A DNA stretch of 64,000 nucleotides. It comes from Streptococcus ratti FA-1 = DSM 20564. GTDB taxonomy: Bacteria; Bacillota; Bacilli; Lactobacillales; Streptococcaceae. The notes below the pieces were generated by a model. It saw nothing but the letters and a program-made list of their open reading frames with translations, ran no database searches and was not told the DNA's origin. This document shows, piece by piece, positions 8,656 through 18,021 of this stretch. The stretch lies in contig NZ_AJTZ01000005.1 in NCBI RefSeq assembly GCF_000286075.1, positions 496,001 to 560,000 on the forward strand, read 5' to 3'. Within the stretch, counting starts at the first letter, position 1, and each line of letters begins with the position of its first letter. Position numbers and translations under genes: made by a program.

Positions 8656-8684
8656 CTTATTATGTTTATGAAGGAGATGATCTT

Positions 8685-9530
8685 ATGAAGAAAAAAGTAA
8701 TTATTCTAATAACAACTTTAATGATTTTAGGTTCAGTTTTTTTCTCTTTCTTTAACCGACAGCAGTCCCCAAAGGTAGCAGCTGAAAAGAAAAGAACGAC
8801 AATTGTTGCCGCGACTGGCGGTGAACCTAAACCCTTTACCTTTGTGAAGAATGATAAATTGACGGGGCACAACATTGAATTATTAAAGGCTATTTTTAAA
8901 AAATTACCTCAATATCAATTAAAAATTGAAAAAACAAAATTTGAGTCTATTTTTTCCGGCCTTAAGTCAGATCGCTATCAGATTGGTGTTAATAATTTTG
9001 CCAAAAATGCTGAGCGGGAAAAGAATTATCTTTTTACAGATCCGATTTTTCAAAACTCCTATGTGGTTATTTTTAAGAGCAAGAGCCAGCTTTCTAAAAA
9101 AGTGACCTCTTGGTCAGATTTGAAGAATTTATCTACGGTTGGCTCTACAGGAGTTAATACAACTACCGCCATTGAGGAATATAATAAAAACCATACTGAC
9201 GGAAAGATAGATTTTCATTATTCAGCAGAAGATTTAGCTTCACAGCTGCGCTCTATTGAAAGCGGCAAATATGACTTTTTATTGATGGATAAACCGATGT
9301 TTAAATACTATCAAAAAGAATTCAACTTTAAACTTGAAAGCAAGTCTGTTTCTGGCTCTCTTGAAAAAGAACTTTTGGCAGAACCTTATAGTTATCTCAT
9401 TGTTTCAAAAGGCAATGAAAAACTTGTCAAGGATATCAATAAAGCCTTGAAGCAAGTCGTTAAAGATGGTACTTCTAAGAAGATTAATGAAAAATATTTT
9501 GGAGAAGATTATTCTCCAACTTATAAGTAG
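8685..9530 (+). CDS. Family 3 substrate-binding protein, second of the cystine-type system
   Basis: Predicted exported amino-acid binding protein of 281 residues. Positively charged start and hydrophobic segment (residues 4-22); no lipobox cysteine, like TcyE. The binding fold is visible from AATGGEPKPFTFVKND through GLKSDRYQIGVNNFAKNAERE to the C-terminal EKYFGEDYSP. It has no permease or ATPase of its own and sits right behind the tcy operon with a copied promoter, so it probably feeds the same TcyFGH channel with a different ligand (B. subtilis TcyJKLMN also uses two binding proteins). ATG at 8685 has AAGGAGATG; the longer frame from 8619 starts inside the operator. Confidence 0.78.
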   Translation: MKKKVIILITTLMILGSVFFSFFNRQQSPKVAAEKKRTTIVAATGGEPKPFTFVKNDKLTGHNIELLKAIFKKLPQYQLKIEKTKFESIFSGLKSDRYQIGVNNFAKNAEREKNYLFTDPIFQNSYVVIFKSKSQLSKKVTSWSDLKNLSTVGSTGVNTTTAIEEYNKNHTDGKIDFHYSAEDLASQLRSIESGKYDFLLMDKPMFKYYQKEFNFKLESKSVSGSLEKELLAEPYSYLIVSKGNEKLVKDINKALKQVVKDGTSKKINEKYFGEDYSPTYK

Positions 9531-9541
9531 GATGACAAACT

Positions 9542-10027
9542 ATGACTTTTAAATACACAATTGAAACAGATCCCAATCAGGTTGACTACAAGCAGGTGAC
9601 AAGGGTTTTAGAGAAGGCTGGACTGATTAGCGAACCTAATGAAAAAAAGCAAGAACAGGCCTTTAAAAACAGTGATATTACTATTTTTGTTCAGGACGGT
9701 GGTAAGGTTATTGGGGTAGGCCGAGCATTAACCGATTTTATATCTCAGGGTGTCATTTATAATATTGCCGTTGATCCGGACTATCAAAAACAGCATGTAG
9801 GTCATATGATAATAACTTATTTGCTTGACCAACTAAAAGGTTTGAATGTTATTCTCTATACCCATCCCCAGACGCTTACTCTTTATGAAAAGTATGGTTT
9901 CAGGCGCAGTAAAACAGCCTTTGCACATTTTGAACATGGAAATGCAGAAGATTTGCAGTGGATGGAAGAAGAAGGCTTTTTTCTACCGGAAGGCTATCGC
10001 TTTGACAGCGAGAAAGGACGTTACTAA
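9542..10027 (+). CDS. GNAT family N-acetyltransferase
   Basis: Acetyl-CoA-dependent N-acetyltransferase of 161 residues. Strand and motif A pattern is visible as GVIYNIAVDPDYQKQHVGHMIITYLL (residues about 79-104; the acetyl-CoA loop is QKQHVG), followed by LYEKYGFRRS typical of the GNAT C-terminal half. It begins 11 bases after the binding-protein stop. Substrate unknown. In B. subtilis the cystine-importer operon also contains an acetyltransferase that works on S-modified cysteine, so a similar substrate is a reasonable inference from context only. Confidence 0.75.
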   Translation: MTFKYTIETDPNQVDYKQVTRVLEKAGLISEPNEKKQEQAFKNSDITIFVQDGGKVIGVGRALTDFISQGVIYNIAVDPDYQKQHVGHMIITYLLDQLKGLNVILYTHPQTLTLYEKYGFRRSKTAFAHFEHGNAEDLQWMEEEGFFLPEGYRFDSEKGRY

Positions 10028-10177
10028 ATGATAAAAAAAGTGTTCAAATTTCTTTTTCTTTACAAGACAGCAGATGAACATTATTATGCCCGTCATTTGG
10101 CCAGCTTGCAGCTAAGCGGCTGTCTTTTAGAAGATATTTCATCGCTTTTAACTGAGAGTTATTTAGGGGGTAAGTGA
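10028..10177 (+). CDS. Small protein, 49 residues, unknown
   Basis: An ATG directly follows the GNAT stop codon with no gap and opens a 49-codon frame (starts MIKKVFKFLFLYKTADEHYY, ends ESYLGGK). Its TGA overlaps the ATG of the next gene by one base (TGATG), the tight packing of translationally coupled genes, which is the main support for it being real. The N-terminal third is basic and hydrophobic and could touch a membrane; one cysteine lies near residue 32. I recognise no family. Alternatively it is only a spacer used for coupling. Confidence 0.5.
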   Translation: MIKKVFKFLFLYKTADEHYYARHLASLQLSGCLLEDISSLLTESYLGGK

Positions 10178-11160
10178 TGACAACAGAATTTGTAAGGCAA
10201 GAAGTGGATTACAAAGGCCGTTTTCGCAGACAGAAAACGCGTTTTGTAACTCCTTTTGGAGAAGGGGAAGATGAACTTCCTGTTGAGAAGAACCGCTATC
10301 GTTTAATCGTTTCTTATGCCTGTCCTTGGGCTCACCGTCAGCTGATTGCTCTTAAATTACTAGGGCTTGAAGATGTCATCAGCATCGGCGTTGTTGATCC
10401 TGTGCGTCCGACAGATGTTAAGCGGACAGACTGGGCCTTTACCTTGGATAAGGGAAATGTAGATCCTGTGTTAGGAATTCACTATCTCAGTGATATTTAT
10501 TTAAAAACAGATCCTGCTTATCAAGGTCGTTTTACGGTTCCTGCTGTAATTGATTTACAGACAGGCAAAGTTGTTAATAATGATTTTTTAAATCTTCTCT
10601 ACTATTGGGAGACCAAGTGGACAGCCTTTCATAAGGCAGGTACACCTGATCTTTATCCTAAATCTCATCGTCAAGAAATCAATGCTCTTAATGACCTTAT
10701 TTTTAAAGACATTAACAATGGAGTCTACAAAGCAGGTTTTGCTGCCAGTCAGGAAGCTTATGAAGAGGCCTATGACGCTTTGTTTGAACGCCTGGATCAA
10801 TTGGAAGAACGTTTAAATCATTCCCGCTATTTGTTTGGCGATCGGATAACAGATTCGGATATTCGTCTGTACGTGACCTTAGTGCGTTTTGATGCAGCCT
10901 ATTACGGTGGTTTTCGCACTAATCGCAACCGTCTCATTGATTTTCCTAATTTATGGGCTTATGCTCGCGACCTTTACCAGCAGCCTGCTTTTAAAGAGAC
11001 GACGAAATTTGACCATATAAAAAAACATTATCATTTGAGTGCCATTGACAATCCGCATCAGATTCTTCCCAAGGGTCCTGATGAATTGGTATGGCTGCAG
11101 CCTCATGACAGGGCTGTCAGAATTTATAAACAGAAAGAGGAAAAAGATGTCAGATATTAA
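10177..11160 (+). CDS. Xi-class glutathione S-transferase-like protein 1 (GS-hydroquinone reductase family)
   Basis: Protein of 327 residues of the ECM4/YqjG family, which reduces glutathionyl-hydroquinones and related conjugates. The catalytic CPWAHR motif is intact (Cys49), followed by LLGLEDVISIGVVDP and, in the C-terminal helical domain, FGDRITDSDIRLYVTLVRFDAAYY. The usual G-site motif NES(S/A)EI after the cis-Pro is replaced by NNDFLNLL (residues about 134-141), so glutathione may be bound differently or another thiol used. ATG overlaps the small ORF stop; the GTG three bases upstream is less likely. Operon with an almost parallel paralogue downstream. Confidence 0.8.
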   Translation: MTTEFVRQEVDYKGRFRRQKTRFVTPFGEGEDELPVEKNRYRLIVSYACPWAHRQLIALKLLGLEDVISIGVVDPVRPTDVKRTDWAFTLDKGNVDPVLGIHYLSDIYLKTDPAYQGRFTVPAVIDLQTGKVVNNDFLNLLYYWETKWTAFHKAGTPDLYPKSHRQEINALNDLIFKDINNGVYKAGFAASQEAYEEAYDALFERLDQLEERLNHSRYLFGDRITDSDIRLYVTLVRFDAAYYGGFRTNRNRLIDFPNLWAYARDLYQQPAFKETTKFDHIKKHYHLSAIDNPHQILPKGPDELVWLQPHDRAVRIYKQKEEKDVRY

Positions 11161-12184
11161 AAAGAAAATAAAAGCAGTTAATCTGAAACGCCGACCTGTT
11201 GAAACGAAGACTGAAATTGATAAAAACGGTGCCTTTCAGCGCCAGCCTAACCGCTTTACCAGAGCTTTTGGGGATGGTCCTGATGAACTGAAGGCGGTAG
11301 CTGGTAAATACCGTCTGTTCTGGGCAAAGGGCTGTCATTGGTCCAATCGTGCCTCAATTGTTCGTGAGCTGCTGGGTTTGCAAGATACCATTTCTATTAA
11401 TCTTGTCGGTCATACAGACGATCCGAGGCGCCGTCAATACGGCTGGGAATTCGTCTATGATAAAGACGGTAGAGATCCGGTAACTGGTGCTGAATACTTG
11501 GCTGAATTTTACTATCGTGCTGATCCAGATTACACTGGTCGAACGACTGTGCCTGCTTTGATCGATCTGGATACTTATGAAGTAGTCAATAATGATTATC
11601 ATCGACTGACCAATTATTTTGAAGTAGCTTTTAAGCCTTTTCAAAAACCAGATGCTCCAGACCTCTATCCTCAAGAACTCAGGCATGATATCGACCATTT
11701 TAATGACAATGTCCTTTTCCCTTATGTTAATAACGGAACCTACCGTATGATGTTTGCCCAATCTTTGGAGGCTTATAATGAGGCTTTTGAACAGTTTTAT
11801 GACACATTGGATATTATTGAGAAACGTCTGATGACGCAGCGCTTTTTATTTGGTGATTATGTGACAGATTCTGATGTTCGGCTCTTTGTCACTCTGACAC
11901 GTTTTGACACGCATTATTACCGCAATCTTGGTCCCATCAAGCGCCGTATCATTGATTATCCCAATATTTGGGGCTATGCTAGGGATTTATATGAGATTCC
12001 GGCTTTTAAAAACAACACTTATTTTCATGAGATTGCGCGTGGCTGGGATACAAAAAAAGAAAAACTCTTTGTTGATTTTAATTCCCGTTTTGCTGACAGC
12101 ATTGATTTCGATGCTCTCTGGTCAAGTCCGCAAAACCGTAAACTTTTATCCAAGACACCAGAACAGAAATTCTTGATTCATTAA
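11147..12184 (+). CDS. Xi-class glutathione S-transferase-like protein 2, divergent active site
   Basis: Second ECM4/YqjG-type protein, 345 residues, overlapping the first by 14 bases. The catalytic cysteine is kept (Cys63) but the motif is GCHWSNR instead of CPWAHR, and the G-site reads NNDYHRLT instead of NESSEI. The C-terminal part keeps FGDYVTDSDVRLFVTLTRFD. This looks like an ancient duplication with changed specificity, perhaps a heteromeric partner of protein 1. ATG 11147 is chosen because AGAGGAAAAAG precedes it and the N-terminus then matches the paralogue; the longer frame from 11039 is inside the first gene. Confidence 0.75.
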   Translation: MSDIKKKIKAVNLKRRPVETKTEIDKNGAFQRQPNRFTRAFGDGPDELKAVAGKYRLFWAKGCHWSNRASIVRELLGLQDTISINLVGHTDDPRRRQYGWEFVYDKDGRDPVTGAEYLAEFYYRADPDYTGRTTVPALIDLDTYEVVNNDYHRLTNYFEVAFKPFQKPDAPDLYPQELRHDIDHFNDNVLFPYVNNGTYRMMFAQSLEAYNEAFEQFYDTLDIIEKRLMTQRFLFGDYVTDSDVRLFVTLTRFDTHYYRNLGPIKRRIIDYPNIWGYARDLYEIPAFKNNTYFHEIARGWDTKKEKLFVDFNSRFADSIDFDALWSSPQNRKLLSKTPEQKFLIH

Positions 12185-12189
12185 ATAAA

Positions 12190-12224
12190 AAAAGGTCGGT
12201 CATAACATTTTCCGATCTTTTTTA
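12190..12224 (+). terminator. Terminator after the GST pair
   Basis: AAAAGGTCGG/CCGATCTTTT stem (12190-12199 with 12212-12221) followed by T-rich sequence. Closes the operon that starts at 8685. Confidence 0.85.
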
Positions 12225-12302
12225 GGGTCGCTTTTTTCTCATTTTTATATTAAAATAAAAAGGTAATAGATTGCATAATCACAGGCGAAAGGGAGTTTAA
12301 AA

Positions 12303-13235
12303 GTGACTGAAAAATCTGTAAAAGTCAAATCTTATGCTAATATTGCTATTATTAAGTATTGGGGAAAGGCAAATGCTGAAAAGATGATTCCCTCTACCAG
12401 CAGTATTTCTTTGACGCTTGAAAACATGTATACTGAGACCAAGCTGTCACTTTTGCCAGATGCGGATGCTGATGCCTTTTACATTGATGGTCTTTTACAA
12501 AATGAAGCAGAGCATGCTAAGATGAGCAGAATTTTAGATTATTTTCGAAAAGATCAGCCGCTTTTTGTAAAAATAGAAAGCTCTAACAATATGCCGACAG
12601 CCGCTGGTCTCTCATCAAGTTCCAGCGGTTTGTCAGCCCTTGTGAAGGCAGCTAACATCCTTTTTAAAGGGGAGCTCAGCCCAAGTGAGTTGGCTCAACT
12701 AGCAAAATTTGCCTCTGGCTCTTCTTCCCGCTCATTCTTTGGCCCTGTGGCTGCCTGGGATAAGGATTCTGGGGAGATCTATAAGGTTAAGACAGATTTA
12801 AATCTGGCTATGATTATGCTGATTTTGGATGACCGTAAAAAACCAATTTCCAGCCGTGATGGCATGAAACGCTGTTCAGAAACTTCCAGTAATTTTAAAG
12901 ACTGGGTTGCCCAGTCTGAACAAGATTATGCCAACATGCTGACTTATCTTGAAACTAATGATTTTGAGAAGGTAGGAGAGCTGACCGAGCGCAATGCTCT
13001 TGCTATGCATGCAACGACTGAGAGTGCAGAGCCCTCTTTTTCTTATTTGACAGACAAGTCCTATAAGGCCATGGAAAAAGTCAGAGCTCTTCGGCAGCAG
13101 GGAGAAAGGTGCTATTTTACTATGGATGCAGGATCAAATGTCAAAGTCCTGTGTTTGGAAGAAGATTTAGAGCATTTGGCTGCTTTGCTGGCTGAGGACT
13201 ATCAGATTATCAAGTCTAAAACAAAGGAACTCTAA
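12303..13235 (+). CDS. mvaD: Diphosphomevalonate decarboxylase
   Basis: ATP-dependent decarboxylation of diphosphomevalonate to isopentenyl diphosphate, last step of the mevalonate route. GHMP-kinase fold of 310 residues: YANIAIIKYWGKAN near the N-terminus, phosphate loop PTAAGLSSSSSGLSAL near residue 99, and SGSSSRSFFGPVAAWDK. GTG start at 12303 with GGGAG ribosome site. One base separates it from mvaK2, and fni follows, giving an mvaD-mvaK2-fni operon. Mevalonate kinase, which often precedes mvaD in Gram-positives, is not in the window. Confidence 0.93.
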   Translation: MTEKSVKVKSYANIAIIKYWGKANAEKMIPSTSSISLTLENMYTETKLSLLPDADADAFYIDGLLQNEAEHAKMSRILDYFRKDQPLFVKIESSNNMPTAAGLSSSSSGLSALVKAANILFKGELSPSELAQLAKFASGSSSRSFFGPVAAWDKDSGEIYKVKTDLNLAMIMLILDDRKKPISSRDGMKRCSETSSNFKDWVAQSEQDYANMLTYLETNDFEKVGELTERNALAMHATTESAEPSFSYLTDKSYKAMEKVRALRQQGERCYFTMDAGSNVKVLCLEEDLEHLAALLAEDYQIIKSKTKEL

Positions 13236-13236
13236 C

Positions 13237-15254
<2,018 letters not shown>

Positions 15255-15266
15255 AGAAAAAAAGCA

Positions 15267-15303
15267 AAAAGTGAGTGACATTTAAGTTTTCACTCACTTT
15301 TGT
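15267..15303. terminator. Bidirectional terminator between fni and hemolysin III gene
   Basis: Perfect 12-bp stem AAAAGTGAGTGA/TCACTCACTTTT (15267-15278 with 15290-15301), A-rich on the left and T-rich on the right, placed between convergent genes so it can serve both. Confidence 0.9.
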
Positions 15304-15304
15304 T

Positions 15305-15961
15305 TTACAGCATACAGTAGACGATAGCGATATACTGCAAAGCCGAAGCTAAAAGAATAAAGAGATGCCATATCATATGAAAATAGGGCTTCTTTTTGGC
15401 ATAGAAGAAAGCACCGACTGTGTAAGAAAGTCCGCCGCCCAGCATCAAAAGCCAAAAGGTTAAGCCAGTCTTGCTGATGATGACCGGAATGATAAAGATA
15501 ACCAGCCAGCCCATCAGTAAATAAAGGAAGAGACTGAACTTGTCATTAATCTTTTTAGCAAAAATTTTGTATAAGATACCAAAAATAGTTGTTCCCCACT
15601 GCAAAATAATAATAAGATAGCCCAGCCAGCCGCTGACCAGAGACAGAGCTACTGGCGTATAAGATCCTGCAATAGCGATATAAATCATGCTGTGGTCAAT
15701 AATGCGCAGGATATATTTTTGCGGCGAGTCATACTGCATGGAATGATAGACAGTTGACGATAGGAACATTAAAAAGAGACTAATGATAAAGATAGACATG
15801 CCGACTGCAGCCTTTATACCATAAGATTGATAGCTGTAAATAGCAGTAATGGGCAGCAAAACGAGCATTATAGCAGCACCGACAGCATGGGTGACGCTGT
15901 TGGCGACCTCTTCGCCAAAACTTAGTTGTTTGCTTAATTTAAGTGTTTGAGCCGGACTCAT
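15305..15961 (-). CDS. Hemolysin III / PAQR family membrane protein
   Basis: Seven-helix membrane protein of 218 residues. Family landmarks are ANSVTHAVGAAIML in helix 1, SSTVYHSMQY, IDHSMIYIAIAGSYTPV and the C-terminal WHLFILLASALQY with the conserved His that coordinates zinc in PAQR proteins. Function in streptococci is not settled; hemolysis is historic naming. ATG 15961 has AGAGGTGG six bases ahead; a GTG nine bases upstream would lack spacing. It overlaps the end of the DUF1836 gene by 23 bases, so the two are co-transcribed. Confidence 0.85.
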   Translation of the reverse strand: MSPAQTLKLSKQLSFGEEVANSVTHAVGAAIMLVLLPITAIYSYQSYGIKAAVGMSIFIISLFLMFLSSTVYHSMQYDSPQKYILRIIDHSMIYIAIAGSYTPVALSLVSGWLGYLIIILQWGTTIFGILYKIFAKKINDKFSLFLYLLMGWLVIFIIPVIISKTGLTFWLLMLGGGLSYTVGAFFYAKKKPYFHMIWHLFILLASALQYIAIVYCML

Positions 15962-16400
15962 CTGTACCACCTCTTTTCAATTCTAAAACAAGCTGATGTG
16001 TCTGATGATAGAGTTTCAGTGTCTGACAGGCAGAAATAATAACTGCCGGAACATCCTCTATACTGTCATCGTTCATGCAGGCAACAAAGTGATTGTAACT
16101 GGTTTCTGACTGATGGTTAGCTGTCAGTATTTCCAATGTTTGACTGATTTCCTGAATGGCAAAGACATTTTTCAAACTGGTTATGACAATCAAACGAGCC
16201 AGCTGTTTGCGGCTGTATTTTTTCTTGACAGGTTTGTCAATGTGCCCATGTTTGACATAATTATTAATCATAGCCGCCGTCAGTCCTTTGTCATTTTGCG
16301 ATGGAGAGAAGCTGGCTATCTGATTGACATACAAGAGAACCTGATCAAGATATAGATCTAGCTCGGGCAGCTCTTTCCATTGAGGGTAGGAATAAGTCAT
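15939..16400 (-). CDS. DUF1836 domain protein
   Basis: Cytoplasmic protein of 153 residues. The segment LTAAMINNYVKHGHIDKPVKKKYSRKQLARL (residues about 39-69) is a MerR-like helix-turn-helix typical of DUF1836 proteins; function unknown, possibly DNA-binding. AAGGTGA ribosome site before the ATG and a near-consensus promoter 40-68 bases upstream. Cotranscribed with the hemolysin III-like gene through a 23-base overlap. Confidence 0.8.
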   Translation of the reverse strand: MTYSYPQWKELPELDLYLDQVLLYVNQIASFSPSQNDKGLTAAMINNYVKHGHIDKPVKKKYSRKQLARLIVITSLKNVFAIQEISQTLEILTANHQSETSYNHFVACMNDDSIEDVPAVIISACQTLKLYHQTHQLVLELKRGGTDESGSNT

Positions 16401-16438
16401 AAATTATCACCTTCAGTTAATCTGGTTTTCATGACTAG

Positions 16439-16467
16439 ATTATATAATTATACGAAATTATTGTCAA
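16439..16467 (-). promoter_or_regulatory. Sigma-A promoter for DUF1836-hlyIII
   Basis: On the minus strand TTGACA (16467-16462), 17-base spacer, TATAAT (16444-16439): a perfect consensus pair. Predicted start is near 16432, about 32 bases before the ATG. Confidence 0.85.
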
Positions 16468-16746
16468 GCAAAAACTGCAGCTCTCTAAAAATAATGTAGA
16501 TTAGAAAAAAACAGTGCAGGCCGCTGACAGCAGTTAGTTTCTTATTAAAGAGACAAAAGGCTAGGACAAAAGTCCTGCCTCCTTTAACTATTTAAGATAT
16601 AGCAGTTTGACGCAGTGGTTGATTGGAGGTCCTTATCCCTTGCTAGGCAAGTGAATAGCGGCCATTCCTAATCAACTGTGCGGAGGTGGGACGACAAAAT
16701 CGAAATCGTAATGTCATTACGATTTACCGATTTTTGTCCCACTCTC
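16468..16746. repeat. Intergenic repeat copy 2, with terminator at mvaA 3' end
   Basis: No gene is seen between 16468 and 16716. The block holds an AGGACAAAAGTCCT palindrome (16563), then GCAGTGGTT (16612) and CAACTGTGCGG (16673), the same landmarks in the same order as at 2605 and 2742. It ends with GTGGGAC/GTCCCAC (16686 and 16736) enclosing AATCGTAAT/ATTACGATT, a double hairpin that acts as the mvaA terminator on the minus strand. The right arm lies inside the mvaA reading frame. Confidence 0.65.
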
Positions 16747-18021
16747 TTGATCTCTGAGATTTTGTAAAATACTCTGCGCTGTTTCCAAATTCAGATGTTT
16801 AGCTTTAAGAAGCTGAGAAACAAGAGTTGGAACTTCCTTTTCTTTAGCTCCGGCAAGCAAGGCTAAAGATTTGGCCTGTAATTTCATGTGTCCTGCCTGA
16901 ATACCGGTACTGGTAAGGGCCTTAAGTGCTGCAAAATTTTGTGCCAGACCCACTGAAGCAATGACAGCTGCCAGCTCACGGGCGTTTGGATTGCCCAACA
17001 AGTCATGAGCTGTCCGGACACTGGGATTGAGGCCGATAGATCCGCCCTTGGTTGCAACAGGCATAGGCAGAGTCAGGGAGCCTTTGAGGATTTGTTGTTT
17101 TTGATCAAAAGCCCAAGCAGACAAGCCTCGGTACTGGCCGTCTTTAGCTGCATAGGCATGACCACCTGCTTCTATAGCCCGCCAATCATTGCCAGTTGCC
17201 ATCACAACAGCATCAATGCCATTGAAAATTCCTTTATTATGAGTGCTGGCACGATAGCTATCTGTTTTCGCCAGCTTGCTTGCCAGCTCTATCTTATGGG
17301 CGAATGTTTGTGCCTTTGCCTTATCACGGCTGAGAAATCTAAGATCAACCTGACAGCTTGCTGTGACTAGGGATTCTGTTGCGTAATTTGACAGAATTGC
17401 CATTAGCTGCTGGCCGCCGGATAATTCTTCCAGCAGCGGCATCAAGGCTTCCATCATGGTATTAACCATATTGGCTCCCATGGCTTCTTGTGTGTCAACT
17501 GTCAGGTAAACAATAAGAAAGTCTTCTTTAATCTCTGCTGTCAAATCGCGTGCGCCGCCTCCTCGTTTAACGATAGACGGGTAGGCCTTATCAGCTAGCA
17601 TCAATAATTGAGCCTTTTGGGTCATAATATCTTTTTGGGATTTCTTGAGATTGGGAACCTGATAAAGTACGGCCTGACCAATCATCAGCCGGTCATGAAT
17701 GACCGTTGTAAAGCCGCCCGAACGCTTGATAATTTTGGCAGCAAAACTAGCAGCAGCAACAACAGAAGGTTCTTCAGTTACAAAGGGAACCTGATAGTCT
17801 TTGCCATCAATAAGAAAATCTGGCGCCAAGGCAAAAGGCAGAGAATGTGTTCCTACAACATTTTCGGCCATCTGATTGGCTGTTTCCAGCGGCAGCTGAC
17901 GATTATGTTTCAGATTGTCTACATTTTCAGAGCTGAGCAGCTGTTTTTCAGCCAGCAAATTGATTCGCTCCTGCAGGGACTTCTTAGAAAAGCCTGTCCA
18001 GTTCATTACCTTCTTAGTCAT
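16717..18021 (-). CDS. mvaA: Hydroxymethylglutaryl-CoA reductase, class II
   Basis: Reduces HMG-CoA to mevalonate; 434 residues, the length of bacterial class II enzymes. Seen: N-terminal LQERINLLAEKQLL, catalytic-domain landmarks AAASFAAKI, MGANMVNTMMEAL, GNDWRAIEAGGHAYA and KGGSIGLNPSVRTAHDLLG. The ATG overlaps the mvaS stop by eight bases (ATGACTAA), so translation is coupled. The last ten or so residues (ESGTKIGKS end) are encoded by the terminator/repeat sequence, meaning the repeat supplies the stop codon. An in-frame start 31 codons upstream lies within mvaS and is rejected. Confidence 0.92.
   Translation of the reverse strand: MTKKVMNWTGFSKKSLQERINLLAEKQLLSSENVDNLKHNRQLPLETANQMAENVVGTHSLPFALAPDFLIDGKDYQVPFVTEEPSVVAAASFAAKIIKRSGGFTTVIHDRLMIGQAVLYQVPNLKKSQKDIMTQKAQLLMLADKAYPSIVKRGGGARDLTAEIKEDFLIVYLTVDTQEAMGANMVNTMMEALMPLLEELSGGQQLMAILSNYATESLVTASCQVDLRFLSRDKAKAQTFAHKIELASKLAKTDSYRASTHNKGIFNGIDAVVMATGNDWRAIEAGGHAYAAKDGQYRGLSAWAFDQKQQILKGSLTLPMPVATKGGSIGLNPSVRTAHDLLGNPNARELAAVIASVGLAQNFAALKALTSTGIQAGHMKLQAKSLALLAGAKEKEVPTLVSQLLKAKHLNLETAQSILQNLRDQESGTKIGKS

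Noticed and set aside
8619-8684. N-terminal extension of the binding protein from an ATG at 8619
   Set aside because: The ATG is within the repeated operator and upstream of the predicted -10, so it would not be transcribed.
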